From Ptiloglossa arizonensis (lineage: Eukaryota; Arthropoda; Insecta; Hymenoptera; Colletidae): DNA of 64,000 bases. The notes under the pieces were generated by a model. That model did no database searches and was not told the DNA's origin. It saw only the letters and a program-made list of their open reading frames with translations. Where the stretch lies: the NCBI RefSeq assembly GCF_051014685.1, contig NC_135052.1:5857105-5921104 (forward strand). The letters run 5' to 3'. A program made the translations under genes and the position numbers. Shown here piece after piece: positions 44,276-54,744 of the stretch. Position 1 is the stretch's first letter. Each line of letters opens with the position of its first letter.

Positions 44276-47274
44276 AATTGCAAAACCGCCCTTACTGAAA
44301 TTACAAAAACCAATTCCCTTGTTTCTCTCGCGTGCATTTCCCGACCCGTTTCCGACTTCGTTTCGCGTTCTTCGATCGATTTCCCCCCCATCTTCGAATT
44401 TCTCGCGATTCGAATCGATGGAGAAAAAAAATCGGAGAAATCGATCGATGGACAATGACGAGATCCCGAACGTGTACGACGATAGATCCGAATTACCATC
44501 GAAAGTTGTGGCTTCTGTGCCACGGGTGTCCATTTTTAAATCATACGGTACGCGATGTCCTCCTCCCTTTTGAACGTTTCGGTAGGGATCCTTGATCCCG
44601 CGGTAATAACCGAATTTTATTTCCAGTTGGGCGTCTCGAATGCGGATTGCATCCTCCCGCGGGTGTCTTCATATTTTAAAATATCTTGCCTCCCACTGGC
44701 TGGCTGGTACCATCTAAATATATACTTACGTACAGCGCGCGTTGGTGCTTCGTGTCAATTTGCGGGGCAACGCGGAATGCACGCCGAGAACGGAACGAAC
44801 ACGTTGGACTTTTTCTCTGTCCTCGCGCGTGACGCGCGACGTCGGACGGGATCCGCGTTGAGTTCGCACGGGCGTATTTAATTTCCCCGTAGCCAGCCCA
44901 TAGTCGCGGACCGTTCGTCGTAACCTCTTCTCTCTCTCTCTCTCTGTCTTTCTCTTTCTCTCTGTCTACCCCCCCTTGGGCTCTAATAAGCCTTCGTATT
45001 CTCGTTTTTCGTTAATGCGGCGTCTGTGCACACGGTGCACTCGCATTACGCTTAATGTCGCACGACCAGCTCGCAGGCCAGTCGGGTCGGTCGGTCGCGG
45101 TCGCAGTCGCGCACATGCGGCCAGAAAATTATCGCCCGGTATATTATTGTGCCGCGTGTGCGTATAATGCGGCTTCGTCCTCTTTCGACGTTCCTCCCCG
45201 TCTCTCTCTTTCTCACTCTCTCTCTCTCTCTCCGCCCCCCGACCCGTCGTCCCTCTTCCTCCTGTTTTTCGCTCCGTCTTGTTTTTCTTCTTCTCTGTTT
45301 GCTCCCCTTCCGTCCGCGCGTACAGCCGAGCGAAATGACGACGGTCGCGCGTGTACCGAGACACATTATACCTCCCGTGTATTTTTATCAACGGAAGTGC
45401 GTAGTTGTACGTGCGCGCATTCCTGCACAGCCTGCGCCTGGAAAAGCGACGCAGAACGCGAAGAGGGAAGGGTGGGGGAGGAGGAGCGTGAAACGCGCCG
45501 TAAGTACGTATATTTCTCGTTCCCGCCATTGTCGCCGAGGCGCGACGATAGAGGCATTACCGGCGATGGAACTTTTTCTTCGTTTCTTTCGGCCTTCGGC
45601 CGTATTTTACACTCCCGGTCCGCTTTTACGATTCGCGAACCGTTGGTGGTAGACTCACGGTCCCCGGGTCGTCGTTTGTTTCTCCTCGGCAAAGCCTCCT
45701 CGCTTCGTCGTTCGTTCGGCGTGCATTTCCGATTTAACTTCGGAGGTTAGAACGTTCCTTTGAATTCGCGGTGTAGACCCCGCTTCCGTTAGACTAAACA
45801 TCTTCGCGCGGCCACGGTGTGTCGCTTGGAACAAAGGGAGTCACACCGATGGAACAGAAACGGAAGAATCCGAGGATCGATTCGCGTCTCGGAGCCTCGT
45901 GTAACACGGTCGTTTGGTTACTCCGTTTGGATACACGGATACCACCGGGTTATTCGACGCTTCGGATCTGTACGAAGTCGTAGATCGAGTTCCGTGTTGT
46001 TGTTAAAAACTGTTCGCAATTAGAGTCCCCGCTGGTTCGTTCGATTCCGTGGATTCATTCGCGACGAAACTAACGTCGAAACTTTTCGAGAATATTTCAA
46101 ATTGTAACGTAGCGCTTGTATTTATCGACACTGTAATATAGTATCGCGTTACTCGCGTAATTCTCCTACCCAACTATTTCGACGGATGAGAACACTTCGG
46201 TGTAAGTGGAATACAATTACAACGGCGAATGCAGGAAAAATTAACGGATGATTCGAGTTCACGAATACAAAGCGTACATCTGTGCAGTGACTCACGAACG
46301 GCGAATTAATGTACGCGTCGTATATGTAGATAACGCTTAAAGGAGAATAACGGCCCTCTGAAAAAGTCCAACTTATCAGAGTAAGCGTACACACTCTCGC
46401 AAACACGGACATTTTACGATCAAACTTGACACGAATTGTTCGATGTGTTGTATCGCGACGAGCAGGACAGGTTCTCTGTTTGGTGTCTTCTTCGGACGTA
46501 CCAGCGCGCGTTCACGTTTAGATTTTAAAATGTTGCAACACGGGAGTATCCGCTAGAATGGTAAATTTACGATTAATTTTTTTTAACGATTCAACGCAGC
46601 AACAGCGTTGTGTAAAATCGACACGTGTACGTGGGCCGTAGCTGAACATCTCTCGAATTTTTTCTATCTTTGTTCTTTGCGAACCAAATATTTTCCACTT
46701 CCACTTGGAGCATTTATTGCGATTTTTTTGGCCCCGAAAAATTACATTGCATTCTCGTTGATGCATCGAATATACAAAATTAATGTAATTCTGTAACAGG
46801 TTTTTTCTTATGTTTCTTCAAATATCTGGAAAAATAGCACTTTTGTAATAAAAAGTGTTTCGGACCAACGTCGCGCATATTTTTACGTAGAATAAGATCC
46901 TGAAAAAGAAAAAGGTAGATTAATTTTAAAACGACCTTGAAAATTCCCACGCAATAAAAAATTAACAATACCATTTGAATCTACTTTCCAAATCGTGAAA
47001 AATATGTTTCATCTTTTTTTTTAACGAGACATTCCTCCTATACGTTATATGTAAACGATTGGTAAACACTACTGGTAATTTGTGTAGTCATTTCGTAAAA
47101 AACGTATCATAGAAATTCGTTCTTTTTTTTTTGTTTCCACGGTGCGATATTTATCGCGTCACGTTTTCAATCGTATTTGTTAAATTTCTTCGCTGCTTAT
47201 TGCTCACGGTACGTATTGTACGCGATCTTCCGACTTCTACGTTTTCCAGTGAATGCGAGTATAGCTGTACACAT
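44276..47274. other. Intronic stretch with a pyrimidine/CpG-rich island at about 44720-45720; no gene
   Basis: The island has CT-repeat tracts (44926-44968 and about 45201-45240), a TCTAAATATATACTTACG motif at 44713 and dense CpG. Its long open frames (231 codons on +, 187 on -) overlap on both strands with low-complexity Arg/Ser translations, so they are not accepted as genes. 46030-47270 is more AT-rich and featureless. Confidence 0.4.
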
Positions 47275-47519
47275 TTAACCCTTTGCACTCGAGGGTTCTT
47301 TGCTACCAGAAACCAATGCCTCGAGAAAATTCTTTGAGTGGTAAAATTCATCTGGAATTGAACATTTTTATATACTTCGCGTACACGCGTTTACACTCTA
47401 CAAGAACGTGATATTTCAATTCCAATTTGAGTTACAAACCACCAAATTTTCCCGGATTGAAAATAGTACACCGAATTAAATGGCGACCGAGAATCTCCTC
47501 TCGAGCCCAAAGGGTTAAC
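47275..47519. mobile_element. TTAA-flanked piggyBac-like MITE, 237 bp
   Basis: TTAA (47275-47278) precedes CCCTTTGCACTCGAGG. The other end is CCTCTCGAGCCCAAAGGG followed by TTAA (47516-47519). The ends are inverted repeats with a CCC start, as in piggyBac-type elements. The interior matches the copies at 51268 and 62528. No coding capacity. Confidence 0.82.
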
Positions 47520-47949
47520 CCCTCAGCTACCGAGGTCGAAAACTGTCCTATGCGGTCCGGTGTAAATAGCTTACGTTAAAACTGATGCGGCATGTGATAG
47601 ATTTCAAGGCAGTCATCCAAACACAATCTCTCGTTACATTTTTCACGGCGATATCTCTTTTAAGTCTTCTTTTATCATTTTTTTGTACAAACTACGCAAC
47701 GTCTTTACGGATTTGATTTCTTCCCCTTCGGTGAAGAAATCTTTACCAATGAAATATCATTCCGTTAAACGAGGTATTAGTGTGCATTGTTGTTCCTTGA
47801 CAAGTGTTTACGTTACAAAACTGAAGGAATATTTGTTCCATTAACGTAACTCTATATTACGTTACTCGAACATAGTATGTAACATACATAGTATATATGT
47901 TTAAACGAGTGACGTAAAGAGGTCCTATTATGAAATCACTGTTTATATA
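47520..47949. other. Intronic stretch, AT-rich, no gene seen
   Basis: Nothing recognised. The segment directly follows the TTAA element and begins CCCCTCAGCTACCGAGGTCG. Confidence 0.4.
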
Positions 47950-48086
47950 TTAGTTTGCTCGGAAAGTCATTTCAGTTTTTTTGGGGGGTGAAATTGAGAG
48001 ACGATTTTTCTAGAGTGTATACACATTTGATTGAATGATACATTCTCCATTTTTGGAAAACGAAACGACTTCCCGAACAACCCAAT
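47950..48086 (+). mobile_element. Family A MITE (mariner-type)
   Basis: It runs from TTAGTTTGCTCGGAAAGTCA to ACGACTTCCCGAACAACCCA followed by AT. The interior includes GGTGAAATTGAGAGACGATT. Confidence 0.87.
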
Positions 48087-50128
48087 GGAGAAAGGAACCC
48101 CATACGTGATCTGTTGCACAGATCCGTATCCTAATACGGATTCGGGCGACGACGTGTGAAAAAACGTAGGGTCCGTATGAGACACGAGGTGGTCGTTGAG
48201 AAGTTAATAAGATCGCGGAGGATCGAGTAGAGGGGGAACGGATGAATAAAGCGACGAAACTTCGCTTCGGTTTATGGCCCGGCTATCGGGTGTAATCCGA
48301 TATTATTTAAAAAAAGACTGTGGAAAGATAACGGGGATCGTTACATCGAACCGAATCCGTTCATAGATCTCGTTCAACTTGTATATTTTTACACGCGCAA
48401 ATGCTACATCATCAGCTTGAAAGAAAATCGTTCGTACTATCGCAAATGCACAGGTTTTGATTTCCGATCGGTGATGCGCTGTACGATACGATCGATGACA
48501 ACTCGAAGCGTTAAAAGACGCAAAACATAGTATCGACGTTTGTTTCCTTCGCGAAGAGTCATCGATAGCAGTGTCGACCGCTCTGGAATATTAAAATGAA
48601 ATCGTATTCGTCATTTGCTTCGAGTCACTAATGCTGCACACTCGTTCCGTTTCCCTGACACGAGACTTCATCGCTAACCTTTCTCGTACCGGTCCCTGCT
48701 ACTCGATTGTGTAATTTTGTCAACAATCTCTCTAATTCCGTTAATTATTTTAGCTGCCCCGTTGGCTCTTTCAAACTACCCACCCAAAGAGCTATGGCTT
48801 CCTAACGCGTTAATATTTACATGTTGTACCCATTGCCCAGGGATTCCGACAACCGCTATATGTTTACATTGTTTTCCTAAATGCAACGGGATAATTCCAC
48901 ACAAATTGGATAGACAAACCAAATTTGTGATAATACGGACTGGTTTGTTTTAAACCACGGTAATTCACGTTCGTATACCAAGCTTCTACACCGACGACTT
49001 TTCTCCGGTTGTCCTCGTTCGTTCGTATCGAATCTTGAAAACTTGTCAAAATATCTCTTAGCGCGTTTCATCGTGACCTTTCGGTAACGAGCGAACGCAG
49101 TTCGTTTTCATATTCCACGCATCAATTTCGCCCAAGATTCGGTTCAGTTTCCAATTCTCTCGTATTGGAATCTTCTTCGAGTCACGTTGGGAGTTTCCTC
49201 AGCTGAAAAACCGTAGTGTTCCAACGACTCCTCAGTCATTGTAAAACCTTCCCATCCAAACGGAACAATTCCGTTGAACTGGTACCGGTCGTGTATCGCA
49301 ATCGCGTTAGAAATTTCCAGAAGTACGTCGGGAATCGATCGATTCCGGGCTAGCTACGATTATCGTTACAGCTATCTCGGGCGGATTTCCCAAAGTCTAT
49401 TTACCAGCGTTAAGGGGAAACACGAGCGAAGCGGTGTCGGTAGCGCACGCTCGGTTAGATGAAGGAAGACACGGTAACTACGCGGGCAATGTTTGATCGA
49501 TACCGGCTCCCTCGACTCTTATCTCGCGATTTGACTACTTAATGCGAGGAAAGCTTAAAACATGCGTCAGTAAAACATCAACTATCCAGATAAGCAGATA
49601 AGGAGGGGCCGGGGGACGGCCGAGTGTGTGTACGCGCGAACCACTTGCCCGTGTGTGTACACGTCCGCGATGCGGGGCCGCGTGTGTATACCGCTGCAGC
49701 TCGTACGACGGAACGGATATGTTTCGCGAAGCCATGACGGCCGCGCGTTCACTGCATAACCGGATCAGAAACCATGCAATCGTATCTACTTTTCTACTTA
49801 CGCTTTAGTTGGGGTGCTTCGCCTACATGCGATCACGGTACAGCCGCGACGCGCGATTACGAGCACTTCTTCTTTTTTTCGTCGGTTTTTTCCCTTCTTT
49901 TCTCCTCTCTCTCTCCGCGTGCGCGCGAAGCTGATCGAGTATACAGGAAAAGCGCAGCCGAGCTTTACGCGGCTGATGCGTCCGATGGTAGCTCGGTACC
50001 TCGAACGAGCAGCTCGGATTTCTTCTGCTCAAATCGTCGATATGTACCGACTTAGCACCGGGCAAACGGAACACTTACCTCCTCGGGCCCCGCACTCGTT
50101 TTTCCTTACTTCCACGCTTTACGAGAAA
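48087..50128. other. Intronic stretch, no supported gene
   Basis: 48700-49070 has protein-like translations on the minus strand in more than one frame (see findings), possibly a very old coding remnant. 49600-50060 is GC-rich with a pyrimidine tract (49868-49917), resembling the other islands. Confidence 0.35.
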
Positions 50129-50304
50129 TAAATAAATACTGTTCTTCGATCAGTTTTGTTGTTTTCTACATGGTAGAAAGATACTACGATACTTCGACTT
50201 TGAGTAAGTTTAAATGTACGAACGAATCGACGGATCTGCGTGAAATTTTGCACAGGTTTATCAAACGGTAGTATCTTTCAAAAATCAAACGATGAATAGC
50301 TAAT
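50129..50304 (-). mobile_element. Family B MITE, minus orientation (start of composite repeat)
   Basis: From 'ACTGTTCTTCGATCAGTTTT' through 'TACTACGATACTTCGACTTT' and 'GTAGTATCTTTCAAAAATCA'. It continues without a break into the AT-rich tandem array. Confidence 0.75.
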
Positions 50305-51040
50305 AGCTCCGTTTCTTATCGAACGACAAAACTTAGTTAGCAATCTATTATTTAGGTTAATTTATTATTTGATTCATTTATTATCATGAACGAATTTGGT
50401 GCTCGAAGTGTAGATACTTCGAACCTAATGCCACCGTTTCTTATCGAACGACAAAACTTACCGATCAATCTATTATTTAGGTTAATTTATTATTATATTA
50501 TTAATTTATTATCTTGAACGAATTTGGTCTTCGCACTGTAGATACTTCGAAACTAATGCCACCGTTTCTTATCATACGACAAAACTTACCCATCAATCTA
50601 TTATTTAGGTTAATTTATTATTTTATTAATTTGTTATTGTATTATTAATTTATTATATTTATTGAAGGAATTTGGTGTTCAAACTATAGATACTTCGAAC
50701 CTAATGCTACCGTTTCTTATTAAACGACAAAATCTAACGAGCAATCTATTATTTAGGTTAATTTATTATTTTACTAATTTATTATTACATTATTAATTTA
50801 TTATCTTAAACGAATTTGGTGTTCGAATTGTAGATACTTCGAAACTAATGCCATCGTTTCTTATCGAACGACGAAACCTACTGAGCAATCTATTATTTAG
50901 GTTAATTTATTATTTGATTAATTTATTATTATATTATTAATTTATTATCATGAACAAATTTTGTCTTCGAACTGTAGATACTTCGAACCTAATGCCACCG
51001 TTTCTTATCGAACGACAAAACTTACTAATCAATCTATTAT
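50305..51040 (-). repeat. AT-rich tandem array, five units of 127-149 bp
   Basis: Each unit begins 'CGTTTCTTATCGAACGACAA' (family B end-like), followed by 'AATCTATTATTTAGGTTAAT', an AT-only stretch, 'GAACGAATTTGGT' and 'GTAGATACTTCGAA'. Unit starts are about 50307, 50434, 50562, 50711, 50855 and 50999 (partial). Length differences lie in the TTATTATTAATT part. The same unit occurs twice at 58.5-58.8 kb and once at 39.7 kb, in the opposite orientation. Confidence 0.95.
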
Positions 51041-51117
51041 AATCGTACCAATTGAAACGCCCATTTTTTTTTCAAACGTACCTTTAGAACTGCATTGCTT
51101 TTAAAGAGAATGAATTA

Positions 51118-51238
51118 TTGGGTTGGTTGGAAAGTCGTTTCGTTTTTTTTTCTGGTGAAAACGAAACACGATTATTTTAGAGTGTACAAACATTTTACTA
51201 AATTATATATTCTCCATTTTGGAAAACGACAACCTAAT
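51118..51238 (+). mobile_element. Family A MITE, right end deleted
   Basis: It starts TTGGGTTGGTTGGAAAGTCG and has the normal interior. Near the right end it jumps from TTTTGGAAAACGA to CAACCTAATAT, losing the 'AACGACTTTCCGAA' part. Confidence 0.85.
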
Positions 51239-51263
51239 ATAATTAGAAATTCTATCGGCGGAA

Positions 51264-51507
51264 TTAACCGTTTGCACTCGAGGTTTCTTCGCTACAAGAA
51301 ACCGACGCTTCGAGAAAATCCTTCGAGTCGTAAAATTAATCCGGAATGGAACATTTTTATATACTTCGCATACACGCGTTTACACTTTACAAGAACGTAA
51401 TATTTAAATTCCAATTTGAATTCCAAACCACCGAGTTTTCCCGGATCGAAAATAGAACACTGAATTAGGTGGCGACCGAGAATCTCCTCTCGAGTCTAAA
51501 CGGTTAA
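51264..51507. mobile_element. TTAA-flanked piggyBac-like MITE, 236 bp
   Basis: TTAA at 51264-51267 and 51504-51507 flank CCGTTTGCACTCGAGG and CTCTCGAGTCTAAACGG. The interior is closely related to 47279-47515. It lies 25 bp from the family A copy, as does the truncated copy at 62528. Confidence 0.82.
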
Positions 51508-52255
51508 GATGTCCCGTGAAGTATAATTTATTGAAAAATATTGGTTCCGCGAATGCAATGTACAGGAAACAAGCTCTGAAAATATTTTAATTCTGTTAGA
51601 GTAAAAACAACGCACATCGAAATCTCTAGGAGCTCCACTGACAATTGTTTCCCGAATTTTTCTTCAACTATTCGAGATGTGTTTTTGGACGAACCCTTCG
51701 CGCTCGAGCGCTAATTTCTTGCTCGTTTTATTTTTCCATTTTTGGCTCGTTTTATATTTACACTGAGTTTTTCTTTTCTTTAAAATTCCCATTATCCGTC
51801 GTTTGCTCGTGACAAATCGTCACCGCCGGTTAATTTTTCTCAGGTACGAGTCCACTTCTCATCTCGAACGCGCGTTGCTTTCAAATATTATTATTCGTAC
51901 GTACTTGCCAATGTCCAGAATTTATTCAAATGCACGCGACTTATTTTCCACGATGCATAGTTCGTTCAACGATTCGTTCGAATGGTAAATGTTTACGAAA
52001 GAAGAATCGAAAGCTACTATCGTCTGGATTGGCATAGAGACGATCCGATTTATTGGATCCTTCGAATCATAGATTTATATAAATCTCGTGTCTTGTAAAA
52101 ATTATTGGTATATTCCCTGATCGGTTTGAGTGGTACGTGAAATTCGATCGATTAAATATATCGTCAAAATTCGATAAAGGAGGACATCGTAATATCGTTA
52201 TCGATGACTTTGAGAGCTATACGAGGCACGACCTACGTTCTCGCAAAGTTCACCG
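51508..52255. other. Intronic stretch, no gene seen
   Basis: AT-rich to mixed sequence without recognisable repeats or coding signal. It directly precedes the possible reverse-transcriptase tail. Confidence 0.4.
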
Positions 52256-52690
52256 ATGTGCAATTTAAAAAAAGGAAAAATATTCGCCGCATTTAGATGC
52301 GGGCGCGAAAATGTTAACGATGATACACTGTCTCGATACGATCACCCTTGGGGAAACGTCGATAGGACGTTTTATTTTAAAATGACCAATTGTCGAAACG
52401 AATGTCCTCGATTGCTCGAGAAAATCAATTTCTGTGTACCCAGAAGATCCTTGAAGAATAGACCGTTATTCATGCCAAGTTTTAATAGATCCAAACTGGA
52501 TCATCTTGATACTGTAACTGATTTAGAACTCTATTTTTACAGACGAAAAAACTATCGAACAGCTGCCGTAAGTTATGTAATATCTAGTACGATAACCACT
52601 AATAATGCGAAGTACAGACCGAAATGTGTAAACGATACACTTGTTTGTTTTCGAATCAGCGCCTTATACGAAGAGTTACGAAACCGATAA
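52256..52690 (+). pseudogene. Possible non-LTR reverse-transcriptase C-terminal remnant
   Basis: Within a 144-codon open frame, the stretch CPRLLEKINFCVPRRSLKNR followed by PLFMPSF resembles the tail of many insect non-LTR reverse transcriptases ('.P.LL..I.F.VPRR.LR...LF..P..R'). The rest of the frame is unrecognised, and there is no catalytic YADD box. It could be chance; a profile search would decide. Confidence 0.3.
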
Positions 52691-54303
52691 AAACCGATTT
52701 ACGGATGATTCATCGATCTCTTTAATAATACATTTTCCGCCACGGGTTTACATAAATTTCTTTCACCTACTCGACGTCCTTAAAGCAGTCTCGCGATCTA
52801 GATTTCACGAAGTCTTTGCTCGAACCTTACCGATAATATCTATTTCAAACTTTGCATATTTACTTACTCCGAGGAGACCAAGGTGATAAAAAAAAAAAAA
52901 TATACGAGCTCTCCTCGTAACCCCAAAGTTCTCAATTTCGTCGAACCGGAACGAAAAAGTGCTCGATTCGTAACAAATAAAGAATATCGAATATTTCGAA
53001 ATAACGCTTTAAAAAAGCGACAACGAGATTCGATAGAAAGCAACGATGTATCCTTAAAATTGAAAAAAAAATTGATCGTCGTTTGAACAATTTTCGGTAT
53101 ATATTTCTCTCCGTAATCCCGACGATAACCACGTACTGAACAACCGTACTAAACAACAGTATCGCGCTTCGAATCGATAGAATTTAATAAAAACAAACCG
53201 AAAATCCCGCGACACGCGTATTTTTTATTTCTACCGAGATATCTCCAACGTATATCACCAATAAATGAATATTACTTTACCCCGGTGGTGGGAGGGCACA
53301 TTTCTCCGAAATGCGTGTAAATAGATTCAGAAAGTTTGGAGAAGTTATCGGTAAATTGGTACAAAACATTCCCTCCCCAAAAGAAAAAAGAAAAAAAAAA
53401 ATATATACGTTTTCCTTTTAAGTATACCAGAGTGTGAAATCCTCCGGAGGGTGTACGGGTGTATTTTCGCGCGTGCTTCGAATAGCAAGTTTTGAAAATA
53501 TTACACCGTAATCCGCGCGATTAACGAAGTTACGGAATAATTAAACGCACCGGTTCCCTGGAGGCTCGAAGGCGTGTTTCGTCGAAACCGGTATCGCGGT
53601 TTTCCGAAAGGATGTTGTTCTCACCGTCCATCGATCTCGGCTCAGGTGTGCATAAACGTGCCCTTATCTGCCGCCCGAGAGATAAATATTCGCAGTGTTC
53701 GATCGCGAGACCAATTGGCGCGCATGTTGGAATTTAACGATACATCGAGCGTCGTCCCCGTGCAATAACTCCTGCTATTCTTCCGTGTTCGTTCTCATCC
53801 GCCATCGTTGGTTCGTTGGTTGGTTCGTTCGCGTTAGGAGTCTCGGGTTAGCGATGAGCCGAGATACCGCGAAACGTGGGAAACCTCTCGGCCGGTTTAT
53901 TACCAGGCTTTTGTAGTCACGCTCGCGCACTCGAAAGAAATTTTCTTCGAGGAGCGATGCGCGCGCACGGTCTACGAACCGTGCCTCCCGTGTATCACTA
54001 CCGAGCGCCGCGGCCATAATTTTCTAACCACCTGTAAGCGATCACGATGGAATCCAGAGCGGCGTCCGCTTTCTAAAAACCGTAAGTAATGCAGGAAGAT
54101 CGTTCGATCGATTAAAGAGCGAGCGGGATCGGTGCTGGTTGTTGCGGTGGCTGGGCCACGTCGTGATCCGACCGGCTCGATAATTGATTAATGGAAATAA
54201 AGGGTGTGTAAACGTATACGGGACGACGAGCGCGCGAGGGATAGTAAGAGTTAGGCGACGCGGAACAATCGGTGGAAATGTTGGAGCGAATGCAACAATG
54301 ATC
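52691..54303. other. Intronic stretch, no gene seen
   Basis: AT-rich until about 53500, then CpG-rich. A (GGTT) run lies near 53811-53830. No protein-like frame. Confidence 0.45.
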
Positions 54304-54744
54304 TTAACCCTTAGCGGTCCGATGTCGAGTCACACTCGACATCGCTTTTCCTTCTGGCGCGTCCGATGTCGCGTGTGGCTCGACATAGTTTTGTGTTCTG
54401 TCGCGTCCTGTATCAAGTTTTACTCGTATTTAAGTTTTACTATGTCTCAATTTTAGACCAAATGAGATAAGATAAGAGCTACGGGACAGAAAATTTCAAA
54501 CGAGCCATGCATCTTGAACTTCGCGCCTTCGCTTTAGTCTTTTCGAACACAGCGCAGTGTTCGAAGTCGTAGCAGAAGAAAGCATTTTCAAAACTTACAT
54601 TTTTACAAGAAAATTTTATTTTCTAAAGAGTATGGCTATAATTTTATTTTATATACCCACTGATTCACATGGTACGCACTTGCGAATCCAGTTCGGTCCT
54701 GCTGGAACGAAACGGTAAAGAGCGTTCGGTCCGCAAAGGGTTAA
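54304..54744. mobile_element. TTAA-flanked piggyBac-like MITE, 433 bp
   Basis: TTAA (54304-54307) precedes CCCTTAGCGGTCCGATG. The other end is TCGGTCCGCAAAGGG followed by TTAA (54741-54744). The terminal inverted repeat is about 15 bp with one indel. A short palindrome (GATGTCGAGT/ACTCGACATC) lies just inside the left end. The interior is AT-rich and non-coding and belongs to a different family from the 237-bp elements. Confidence 0.8.

Noticed and set aside
45055..45750. 231-codon + strand and 187-codon minus-strand open frames
   Set aside because: Opposing frames over the same CT/CpG-rich island; translations are Ser/Leu- or Arg/Glu-rich with no domain.
51095..51400. Recurrent small protein (VVSFFLVKTKHDYFRVYKHF-like) seen at several sites
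   Set aside because: This is the translation of family A MITE copies. Its recurrence reflects repeat copies, and the frame differs or breaks between them.
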